Assembly: GCA_964036665.1 (NCBI GenBank) | Contig: OZ038527.1 | Coordinates: 1,612,001 to 1,676,000, forward strand | From: Gordius sp. MW1 | Lineage: Eukaryota > Nematomorpha > Gordioida > Gordea > Gordiidae | Length of the DNA: 64,000 bases | Direction: 5' to 3' | Shown: positions 35,301 to 47,300 of the stretch, piece by piece | Numbering within the stretch: the first letter of the stretch is position 1 | Layout of the letters: every line of letters begins with the position of its first letter | The notes under the pieces: model-generated | Seen by the model: only the letters and a program-made list of their open reading frames with translations | Databases searched by the model: none | What the model was told of the DNA's origin: nothing | Translations under genes and position numbers: made by a program

Positions 35301-38300
35301 TCTTATACTTATTAGGTGCTATAAGTAAAAAACGTGCCTTTTGATTGATTGTGCTCAATGGAAACTATCGATATTGCTATTCAATTATTTTTTTGAAATT
35401 ATTGATTAAATATGGCTAAAAATTGATTTCAAAAATTGGTTAGAAAACTTAGCAGCTCTTATAAATTTAAAAATAAACCTATAAATGTGTAGATTTATTC
35501 AATTACTTAACAACGTATTTCAAGGTTGTTGAATGGCTTTTAAACGACATTGCGCGATAGTGCGCTTCGGTCCACCAAAACGAGTGTGCTTTAACGCTTA
35601 TTCTTGATTGGAATTACTCATTTAAAATTGTTTTTACCTATAATTTGGGGTCATTTTGACCCCACATAACAATCCCTAAGTTTCTTTTAAATGTGATTGG
35701 TAGTTTCAAATTAGTTTTTTACATATAATTTAAGGTCATATTGACCCCATTTAACAATCCCTTTTAAATAGGATTGTTAGTTTAAAAGCAGTTCTTTACA
35801 CATAACAATCCCTTACTTTGTTTCATTTTGAAATCTTTAACGTTTATTCCTAGTTTTCCCTTGCTTTTTATGAACCTGATAGCTGAGTCGATAATTAATT
35901 TGTGATCGAAAATAGCTTTATGTAATTTATATGTACACATTAAATAAAAGATAAATTTTAAAATTAAAAATAAAATTTTTAATTACCTCCGACTAATCAA
36001 GCTAACTTAAACTGCTTTATTCTACCCTTTTCATTTATGTTGTACGGCTTGCTTTACTGTTATTCGTAGCTACTAGCTAGATAATATTTGCTATGCAATT
36101 TATGGGCTCGCTTTTGGTTGTCCGTCCGTCCTGTCCAACTTGCATTTTTTATTTTTAAATTTACATTTGTGAATTTTATGAATTGGTCGATTTGCAAACA
36201 AAAATTACGACAGATTCCTGGTTAGTTTCATGGTAGACGCCAGGGGTGGAGCCATGAGGGGTTGTAGACATTCCGGGGTGCGGGTCATAATACCACCACG
36301 AAAAGCCCCGGGCCCGTTGAGGGTCACTTGTAGATTCGTGAAAAAGGAGAAAATGGCCAACCCTCCACCACTTATGGAAGGCGAGGGCCTAGCTTGTCGA
36401 GTCCTTGAACTAGGACCGGCCGGAACCAAATTTTTGGGGTAAATTAACCCTTTCGTTACGTCAAAATTCTAATTTTTTGCCTAATTAGAAATTGAATTTC
36501 TAAGTTATTAAGTTTCGATATCTCGTTTTTGATATTGATTTATAATTAAGACTGTGATTGGAAGAGGGGCCCTAAGAAACGGGCATTCAATCGAGATAAT
36601 TGCCAAAAATTTTAATGGTCCGTAATTTAACACACTTGGTGGTGATAGAAAAGGGTTTTAGTTTTTAGCCCTATTTTAGGAAACTTGTTGAGTCTAGATT
36701 GATTAATTGTTACAAATATATAGATTGCAGAATTTATAGATATTTGTTAAAAAAGTTGGACATGACAGACAGACAGGCGCAACATTTTTGCTAAATATTT
36801 ATTTGTGATTTGGTACGATGCCAGGCCAGTGATCATAGAAATTCCTCATTTCGCCTCGCTGCGGGGTAACGAACGCGAGATAACTATACTGCGGAGCGAC
36901 AACGGTGAGACTTGGCGGGAACACGTGTTGGAAGCTTCTGAAACAGCTGTTCAGGAAGTTTTGAACGAAAGTTTCGACGGCGAAGGTACAAAATATAAAT
37001 CTTATTTTGCACTTAGTATTGCAAAAACGGCGGCTGGGTTTTGTTTTGTCGACCTTTAATTTTAGCCGACTAAATATAAGCTGACCAAAGTTTTTCGGTC
37101 TCGACCAAACAAAACCCAACCCTTTTTGCAACAATATTTGCAATGTGGACAAAAATATATTTTAATCCGTTGATTTAAGGATATGTAATATGAAATTAAA
37201 GTTTTTTTGCTTTATTCGCAATCGTAAAAACGTTAATGCAATACTTCCTTAACGAACTAAATGTTATGATGGTACTAGTGCTGTAAAAACGGCTGGGTTT
37301 TGGTTGGTCGGTTTTTGGTTTTATTTTATTAACCAGAAACTTACCGAACATTTTTTGTTATGGTTTTCTTAGTCGACCCATAGGTCGAAATTTGAAAACC
37401 ATACCAGAGTTGACCATTAGTTATATTTGTACCAAAGTTCGATTAAACAAAACCCAGCCATAAATTTGGGAAATTTAGGTAGCCCTACTCTTGGTTATTA
37501 AGTTTTTTTACACATCAATTGGACACGGACGGGTATTGAACATTATCAACGCGTTGGGGTCAAATTGACCCCAACTTATCTTGACTAATCTCGCGCACCT
37601 TATTATTATAGATGCTGTTAACACATAACACGATCAATAAAAATACACACATACGATTCTAAAACATATTGCCAAATTCAAAAAAAAACAACAACATACA
37701 AAATATCATTATTCACAACATCATTTAATACATTACTCATACGTTCAAACATCATCCTTCATATAAGACTCAAACATTATCATTTAATTTATTTATATTT
37801 CATTACCTAAATATATTATATTTTATATTTTCAATACTTCATATATAAATAAACATTTTGGAAACAGATGCGTTGGACGACTTGCATACGACTAGAATAA
37901 CGAGGATCCTCACAAACGATTTTCCCCTCTACTTCGCCATAGTGTCCAGAATCCACCAAGAAACCCACACGATAGGACCTGAGGGTGGTATCATTAGCTC
38001 GACCATAGTGCCCATGGTTCAAGCCATGTTCCCCGAAGGGGCACTTACTAAGAGGATACGTATAGGACTTCAAGTACTTGGGGTCCATATGACCCCACTC
38101 ATTTATTTAGGATTTTATATATGTTTTGTGCATCTAAATTGTAATGTTACCATGTTTGAGAGTACAATTTCGCGATTACGTGATAAATGAGTGGGCATTT
38201 AGAAAGTATGACCCTATGTTGAAGAGATAAATGTTTTAAACACGGCAGCTTAACTAAAAATATTTATATTTGATTTTCAAAAATTTGAAAACAAGCATGG

Positions 38301-41300
38301 CAGTGTGGCGCTCAAACAACATTTTCAAACCCGACGCGATCCGTGAAATTAGTTTTAGAATTAGACTTTTGCTTCTTCTTTAGGTCTGCAGTGTATGACC
38401 TTACTCCATTTATCGTTAGTGGCAGCGACTGTTATCATAGAGAATATTAAAATCGACTTAAATTGTTAATTGCTATGGAATTTATAGGCTCGCTTTTGGT
38501 TGTTCGTCCTGTCCTCTCCAACTTGTAATGTTTTCTATAATTGCCGTGGTAATTTATGCGGGTTTTTAATGGCTGTGGACTTATGCTTCTGTAAAAGACT
38601 TTTATTTTACTTTCGCAAATGGACCAGCTTATGACCGCTGATTGGCTTTACTTTTTTGATTTCGCCCAAGCCCAGATTCCACTATAGTTTTTGTGCCCGT
38701 CTGATTACCTTCTAATGAATTTCTTTGGGCAACTTGTCTAGGCTGTTGCTATATATTACGGATAATTGCGAAACTGACTATATAATTCCTCGCAAATTAT
38801 TTTTATTGGTAGTTTTAACTAATTTTATCACTTTCAATCACGAAAAATAGTTTGAAGTTTGTTATATTAATCCTTAAATTTTTAATGTGTGTGTGGGTCA
38901 GGCTCATCCCATCTCGCCCGACATGGTTAGCAAAATGCTGGGAAACCGCGTGGCTGTTAGTCCCGTAGTCACCATAGAACCGAGGCGGAGAAAATTTCAC
39001 AAACCCATAACCTTGACCATTCCATTGCCCCAAGCATCGACCAAAGGCATGATCAATCAATACAATAATTCCAACGAAGCTCCCACCCTTAGATTGCTTT
39101 GCAGCATAACTGGTACAACAACATATGTATAAACGTGTTTTATAATTTTTTACAAATTTTTCATGAAAATTACTAAGTTTTTTAGTAGAAAAAGTGTAAG
39201 GTTTTACTTTAAGTCACGAACTAGTGTTGCCAAAACGTCTGGGTTTCGCTTGGTCGACCATGGGTTTAACGAAGACTGACGGTCGACTAAGGCCCGTTTT
39301 TCAAATTTTGATCAAGCCTAGAGGCTGACGAGAAAAACAGACCAAAAATTCTTTGGCCTGTTTATGCTTAGTCGGCCAAAACCAAAGGCGGCGACCAAAC
39401 AGAACCCAGCCGTTTTTACAACGCTAGTTTAGAGATAATTTGAATTATTTTGAAACAAAATAGGGCAACAAATTTCTTTGCTATCCCCTCATAATCGAAT
39501 CTTTTTTTTATAAAAGTGAAAATCGGCCTTACTATTAGTAAATATATAATTCAATAGCCAATATCGCAATGTTTTCCAAATATTCATAAAAACCTAACTT
39601 TTGTTTATTTATTACATTCAATAAATTAAATTAAAATATATTAGTTTTTTAAATATTTTATACTTTTTTTTGAATTATTTCTTAAAAGATAATATTTTAT
39701 TTATTTATTTTTGGGTTTGTTTTTAAGGTGGAACAACACCGGCTCAATGGGAAGACATAACGGGATCGACCCCACTGACGTTCGTTAATAATTACGTGTC
39801 CTTTACCACCACCGTTTCAGCTAGGTAATCAGTTTGCACAATTAATTTTTGCAACTTACAGCGTTTTTCTTTAACTTTGAACATCTTGTCTCCCCGCCTG
39901 CACACTAGTAGGAGAGAAAAGGCTTATCAATCATAGCTTTTGAAAGAGAACGCCCTTTCCCTCTCCTTCCTTCTCACGCAACTTACTCCCTCCCTTACCC
40001 ATGTATATATGGTTTCGCCACTCTTGCATTTGACTTTGCACTTCTTCTTTTTTTATAATTCTATGGGTTTTTATCAGGATCCTCACGTGTGTGTATTTAC
40101 GTAATATCAAAATTGTTATTGTTTCTAAAAGGGATTAGGAATCGGCAATGCCTTTGGAAGTTTTTATTTATTTAATTGATATAATATTTATATGATATTT
40201 TTCGTCCAAATGAAAATGGAATATTTTAACCTAAGAGAATACTGATAAAACATAATTCGTGACCGAAAGGTTTGAATCATCTAAGAAATTAAGATCTTTG
40301 AATTATAAGATTTTTGTATAAATATATCGTGGTCAAGTCTCTGTTAGGGGCATGGAATCGATTGACTGCTCGGCAACTTTAAATAAGTGTACCATTTTCC
40401 GCCATTTTGAAATGTGCACAGTAAAAGGGAAGGACTTATGGATTATATAATTTTCGTTATTTAAAGTGTACAAAAATATTGAAGGAAACATTGAAAACAG
40501 CATTTTAAAATCTATATCATTTACACAATTCATAAAAATTGAAAATGAAATTAGCTGATGTGATTTTATAGCAATTTAGTGCAATCTGCATTTTATTAAC
40601 ATTCTTTTTTATTTATTAACTAATGATGAAGGTAAATTCACCTCTTTTAACAATGGGGTACACCTGGGCGTAGCCAGGGGGAGGCCGCCCCTCCCTCTAA
40701 ATGAAAAAAAAATTTCAATACAAAAACCCTTAAAAATTAAAAAAAAATTAGTTTTGCCCCCCCCCCCCCACCCTAATCCAAAACCTAGCTACGCCCATGG
40801 GGTACACGCAGAAAGACATGGGAGATAGTTAAATTAAAAATGGTGGATTTAATGGTAAACAATTTACCATATGAAACTTATGACATAAGCAGTCTTTATA
40901 GTCTATGCTTATGGGTGACTTTCAACTATTATTAAACATAATAAACGAAATTTCAACCAAATCTACTTTATTATTATAAGTTGGCAATGGCATTAAGAAA
41001 TCGATGATTTCGAATTTTGATTTATTTATTTTCATTTCTTACCAGCTTTTATATTTTATCTATTTCCTATTCCTTTATAATGTTTCTACATCGAATAAAC
41101 AAATCTAATTATAAAAAAACGAAGACACTTTTTAGGGGAAAAAATCATCAATTTTACGCTTGTTTTTGTTTGAACATAGATTTTGGTTAATGGATTGTCG
41201 GCAAGTTAACGAAGCCACCAAATTTGCTACCGAAGTATTTCGCGAAGCGAGCCACGTCCCCTACATGGCCCGTATGCTGGTTTACGCCAAGCGCCGGGAC

Positions 41301-44300
41301 CAGAACGAAGCTCTGATGCGCGCTTTCACAGTGACCGATGATAAAATGGAAAAAACGCTGGAAGAGCAAGAACACTTCACGGAAGTTGCCCAAAGTCGAG
41401 ACGTTGAGGTTTGAAAATACAAATTGAATAAATCTTATTTATAAAACTAAATAATTATAGAATTTGATAAATGCATTCAAATACTAAAAAAAACCTATAA
41501 TTCGATTAGTTTGTTTTGTATCGCTTTTTAAACGTGTGTGCTGAATTTTTAAAACATGCTCTATGCGATCGTGATTTCAAAGTAATAATTTTCTGATTCT
41601 GATAAATTTTAACTTTTTGTCATGGAATTCACGTCTGAAATAGAAATCTTTCATCGGGGAAATATGGTTGAAAGAAAAAAATTTGACAGATTTTAGGTCA
41701 AAAATTGTTTTTTTTATTTTATGTCATAACTTATTTTTTTGTGATGTTTGCATATATGTGAATAATAATTATAGCTTTTATTTGTATATCATTATCTACA
41801 GATTATATTAATGCTTGAATTTTTGAAACATGCTCTATGTGATCGTGATTTCAAAGTAATAATTTATTGATTCTGGCGAATTTTAACTTTTTTGTCATGG
41901 AATTTACGTCTGAAATCGAAAACTTTCATCGGGGTAATATGGTTATTGGAAGCCAAAGCCGGTGTAATATTGGAGTCAGCGAGCGTTGTAAAATAGCGAA
42001 GTCAAATGTCAATCAAACGTCATATATTATTTTCATTAAAATTGTTTAAATAGTTCTTATTGGCGGATAAAAACGTCAATCATCAATAATATTATGTTAT
42101 TTAACATTACAATTTTGATCATATTATTTATATATCATAAATAAATTAAGAACTTTGCCCCCCCCCCTTATTTTTTACCCTCTTTCTCACCAAGGGGGGG
42201 GGGTGTTTTGCCCCCACCCCCCTTATTTTTGACCCTCTTTCTTACGAGAGGGGAGGGGGGTGTTTTGCCCCCCCCCCTCCTATTTTTTATCCTATTCATT
42301 ACCAGAGGGGAGGGGGGGGAAGGTGTTTTGCACCCCTTATTTTTTATCCCTCTTTTTGACTGGTGCCCCCCCTGGTAAGAAAAAGGGTAAAAAATAAGGG
42401 GGGGGGACAAATCACCCCCCTCCCCTCTGGTGAGAAAAGGGATAAAAATAAGGGGGGGGGCAAAACACCCCCCCCTCCCCCATCTCCCCTCTGGTGAGAA
42501 AGAGGGTAAAAAATAAGGGGGGGGGCAAATCACCCCCCTCCCCCCTGGTGAGAAAGAGGGTAAAAAATAAGGGGGCTCCCCCTGGTGAGAAAGAGGGTAA
42601 AAAATAGGGGGCCCCATCTCCCCTCTGGTGAGAAAAAGGATAAAAAATAAGGTGGGGGGGGGCAAATCACCCCCCTCCCCCCTGGTGAGAAAGAGGGTAA
42701 AAAATAATATAATTCTATTTAACTTAATATTTAATACAACACAATTAGCATCTACCTTACAAAATGTTATTAAGATGAATATAATTATATCAATTTAAAT
42801 GTATTAGTTATCTATCTCCAATTCAAATATGGGATAATTGACGTTCAAATTTAAAAACGCTATGGTATAACAATGAGATCGTCAAAAGTAACAATGCATT
42901 CTCCCAATCCCCACCCAATCCCCTGCTAGTAAAAAAAGACGTGATAAACGTCAAAACTCATTATTTCGTGTTTTTACCAATAGCAATTCGTATAAGACGT
43001 TCGCTATTTTACAATCTTCGTCATTTCTGTACGCTACACCGGTGTGGGACGGCAGAAGCCAGCCGTATTTTATAAGAGCTGTCAATCAATTATTTTGACT
43101 GACATATTTTTTACCAAAGTTCAAATTTTGCTATTTATTCGCGTTGCGTTTATTATTTTTAATATATTGTGTTTAAATTAACATTTTGGATATATTATTT
43201 TAATTTTTAATTCACATTTTGTATATAATATTTTCAACTCTATCTATATATTAAAATTTTTTAATAAATCTGAGAAGAAATCCCCACCTCCTTCAATGAA
43301 AATTAATCTTAATATAAGCTAATTCATAAACTAAATTTTCCAGTTTTGTTATTTATTTCAGTTTTCCTAGCTTTTTGCTGATTTTTTAAAGTAAACTACG
43401 TTTTAGTTCATTTTTTTCATATAATATTAAATATTTTATATAGAAATTTTTTAATAAAAAGAGGATATAATTTAAATTACGGTTGGAGATCTCCCCTACC
43501 CCCCCCCCCCCCCCCCCCCCCTTTGCCATTGCAAAATAAATCGATAGAGATAGACATAATATTTATAGAATGTTAAATTTTTAGTTAGTTTTAATAGCTT
43601 TATATGTTTAGATTAATACTTGAATTCATAAAATTCTATAGACAAAAAACTAATTAAGTGTTTTTTGGGCAAGTCTTTCACTCCCCCCCCCCCAAAAAAA
43701 AATAAACATTGATTTAATCAAATTTATCCAATTATGTTATTATAATTTTTATATATAATATTTTAACTTATATAAATAAAAGGAAGTTTAAATAGGCGAA
43801 ATAAATTAATTTAATATTTAATTTAGTGTTTAATGAATGTATCATTCGCACCCTCCTCCTATTAACTTTGATATCTATTTTATATCATTTATGTTTAATT
43901 CAATTTTAATATAATATTTGAATTTAAATTATAATAAATAAATAAATATATAAATAAATAAATAGATCTCTTAAAACAAATATGGCCAAAAAATTTATTT
44001 ACTTGTGTGGGACATTCCCCCCCCCCCTTGAAAATCGACTTTGATCTAATTACAAATATATTTTTTCGCTTTAATTTATTTTTTTATATAATATTTAAAT
44101 TGTAATTATATAAATAAATTAATAGACCTCCCAAAAACAAATTTATGATGGCGAAAAAAAATTAATTTACTATTATGGGACTTTGCCCCCCCCCCTTCCC
44201 ACCTCACCCTCCCCCCCCCCCCCCCAAAAAAAAAAAAAATATTTGACATATCATTAAAATTTAATTTAAATTTTATTAATGTTAGACAAATTACTAATAG

Positions 44301-47300
44301 AAGAAGAGAAATTTATAGTGTTTTTGGATAAAAGTTTATAAAGGGAGGAATGATTAAAATAGGAGAAAAGAAATTTCTAGTGTTTTTTGATAAAAGCTTA
44401 GTATAAGGGAGGAATGATTTATTGCCTACTTAAGAACAATGTCTTAGTAGTAACACGATGAACGCTGGGTGTTAACATGAGTTAAAATTCTCTCAAAAAA
44501 TATCATTAATCACGCCTCTACCCAATCCCATTGGAGGGAGAGAGCGTGAAAAAGCCATTAATCATCCCTTTATCCAATCAAAAGGGGTGTTTGGAAAAAA
44601 CATGCTGTCTGTTCTCACCCTACACCGGGTTATTAAAATCATGTGTTTTAATACGCACAACCGACGTTGTTATTTTGTATGGTTTTTATAAAGAATTTAT
44701 AATTATTTCATATTCCCTTCCTTTATAGCCATTATCATTAATCCTATATTCCTTACATTACTTCCTGGGGGATGAATTGAATATGAAAAATGTAGTAAAA
44801 TAAGGGTTTAAAACGATTTCGGTTAAAGTATTATTATATGAAGAAGAGACCGCTTTACTACGGGTGGTAACCGCGGATCCAATGATGATAACTCTAATTT
44901 ATATGACATCTAGTGCAATTTTTCCATTGCTACGCAATTTATTATCTCGTTTTTAATTGTCTAGTAATCTTTCAATAATTTCTGTTGAAACTTATATTCG
45001 GGATTTTAATGGTTGTGAAATTATGCTTTTGTAAAAGACTTTTAATTTTCGGTTATATGAGACTAGCTAATGACCGCTGATTGGCTTAAATTTATTCTCG
45101 CCCCAGCCCAAATTCCATTATTGTTTTTGTGCCCGACTGATTGACTACCCTTATATAAATGAATACATTTATTTCGGCAACCCTCTCTAGATTTTTAAAC
45201 TAGAGATCTCCAATTTGGCTACTTTAAACATCAGAAGCGCGGGATAATTTCTTCCTGCCTCTCTTTATTCTCTATAGAAAAAACCTAAATTTAGGGCGGG
45301 GAGGGAGTTTTTTAGAAAGAAACGTAAAAACAGCCATTATTATTGAAGGTTCAAAACATTTTTTGTTCGGCGCGATTTCTCCAAATTTCTCTTGCTGGTC
45401 GCAGTTCAAAATGGTTTTGTTTTAACGGTCATTGGGAGATGAAACCCCAACTTTCATGATGTCAACATCGCGAATTTAATCAAGGAATACTGCTATTTAA
45501 AGAATTAACTTGAAAACCAATTTATCCTGTATAGGTGTTGGACAACAAACTGCAATACGTGGAGATGGTGGGTAATTTGGTGACCGTAACTAAAACCGAT
45601 CAATGGCAGCACCTGGTAGACGCGACACCTTCCAAAGTCGAATTGTTTCCCTCGTCAACTGAGAATACAAGCTCCACACCCTTGGCAAGTGGTGATGTGT
45701 TGACCGTGGTTCACCCTTCAGAATACACCCCCACCCTGGGTCTGGCCACGAAATTCAGACCATTCCAAGAAAACAGGTTGGCCTTCCGTGTCCGTATCAA
45801 GGACCCACATCAAGAGCCCATTGGAAGGCTACTTTTTCTACGAGAAGCCCGAAGGACTACTGCTGGCAGCGGAGAGCCTTCTCTACCCATATGCACTCTT
45901 AACCTGGTACTCCCCAACGAAATTATGGTAAATTATTATGATAAAACCTTAATTTTTATTTTTTTCATTCGTATGAATAGTATTTAAGAGTTCAAACGGA
46001 GGAGCTATAAAACATTAAAAAATTTACTTTTCATGTCTGAAAATGGATATTTCTTACGGAACCAGAGAGAGAATACTTATTACACTAAGCACAAACACAA
46101 AACGATTAATAATAACTAAGTAGGCTACCGACACATATATTCTTGATATTTTAAAGCGATGGGCGACTAGATAAACTATATTAATCTTAGATTTTAATAG
46201 TATGTTATTTTAAACCACGAGGATAAGTAGTGTAGATGATTTATTTGAAATAAAATTCATTAATTAATCAGGCAGCCGTGTTTAGTCGATCTTGTCATTT
46301 TTTTTAAATTAAGTTCTTTATCGTTTAAATGTTATTTTATTCTCCAAATAGGAAATAGAATATTGTCCATCTTTTTCATTATGTTTAAAGCTAATTTTGT
46401 GCTAAATGATCAAATCGAGTTAATGAGGGGGGGGGGGGGTGGGGTAGTAAAATTGCGAACACCATTGGACCTTTTAAATTTTATAAGCTTGGCGTATCCC
46501 TCCCCTTCTTAGCGTCTTAAAATTCCTATGGAGGAGGGGGGAAGCGGTTAGTTGTGAAAGGTATTTTTCAAATTGCATGAAAAATGTGGTACACAGCCTT
46601 GACCCCGACCCCCTTGCGATAACTAATTAATCAATCAATGGATCGATCGATAATTAACATGAACATTGCGGGAAACATATGGTGGTGTAAAGCAATTTTT
46701 TAGACTAACAAAAATTAGCGCGCCGAAATAAATCTTGTACGCGCTCACCCCCCTCAACCTAGTTAGCTAACAGCTCATATCTAAAAATGATCTCTAATGT
46801 TTGCAAAAAAAGGTTGAGTTCGTAGATTTTATTAATCTTCTCTGGGAATGCGCAGCAATTAAGCTCTCGACACCATCGCATCTGTCTCTCTCTCTCTCGA
46901 GTGCTAATGGGCTGAGCTCGCTAACTGATAAATCAAGGTCTCCCGTAAAACGAGACTTAGAGTCTTAAACTTTGCATGGGCTCGTTGACGAAATCAGCGC
47001 TGGATTTGTGAACCGCACCCGACCCCCGGGTTTGTCTCATCAACTCGGCGCGCCGCTTTTAAGTTTTTTAACTGTAAATCAACCTCTTGGAGGATTTTTA
47101 TCTTTCGTTAAGTGCGTGTGAAATTTTGCCTAAATTTCCATAGCGCCTTCGAGTTTTTAGCTCTAATCAAGGCCGTCTCTGGTATTCCCCCCCCCTCCCT
47201 GGATCCCGTTTAAGAGCTTGTCTTAATATCGGATTCAGATTCAAATCGCGTGAATTTATCTTTTTGTCTAAATATCCGATTCTTTTTCATGAGTCAGACT

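Larger units (their letters stand above)
26429..36225. other. Intron 16 (9.8 kb), with an internal candidate first exon at 33001
   Basis: It contains family A (26530), a GGGTCGGGTT-type element (27440-27890), family C with an inserted foldback (27966-28798), a SINE (29375), family B (30073, 34401) and the 392-codon open segment at 33001. Stretches 26761-27440, 28800-29370, 30245-31090 and 31190-33000 show no recognised element besides poly-C runs. Confidence 0.6.
41409..45534. other. Intron 22 (4.1 kb) with duplication, minisatellite and poly-C tracts
   Basis: It contains a directly repeated segment (41551 and 41826), the G/C minisatellite at 42159-42706, several poly-C runs (43499-43522 is about 24 bases), a short tandem duplication near 44290-44415 and family D at 44930. 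No exon is supported; 42710-43490 and 44420-44925 show nothing recognisable. Confidence 0.6.

Noticed and set aside
42168..42665. 165-codon minus-strand open frame
   Set aside because: It lies wholly in the G/C-rich minisatellite, and its Pro/Gly-rich translation simply repeats the tandem unit.
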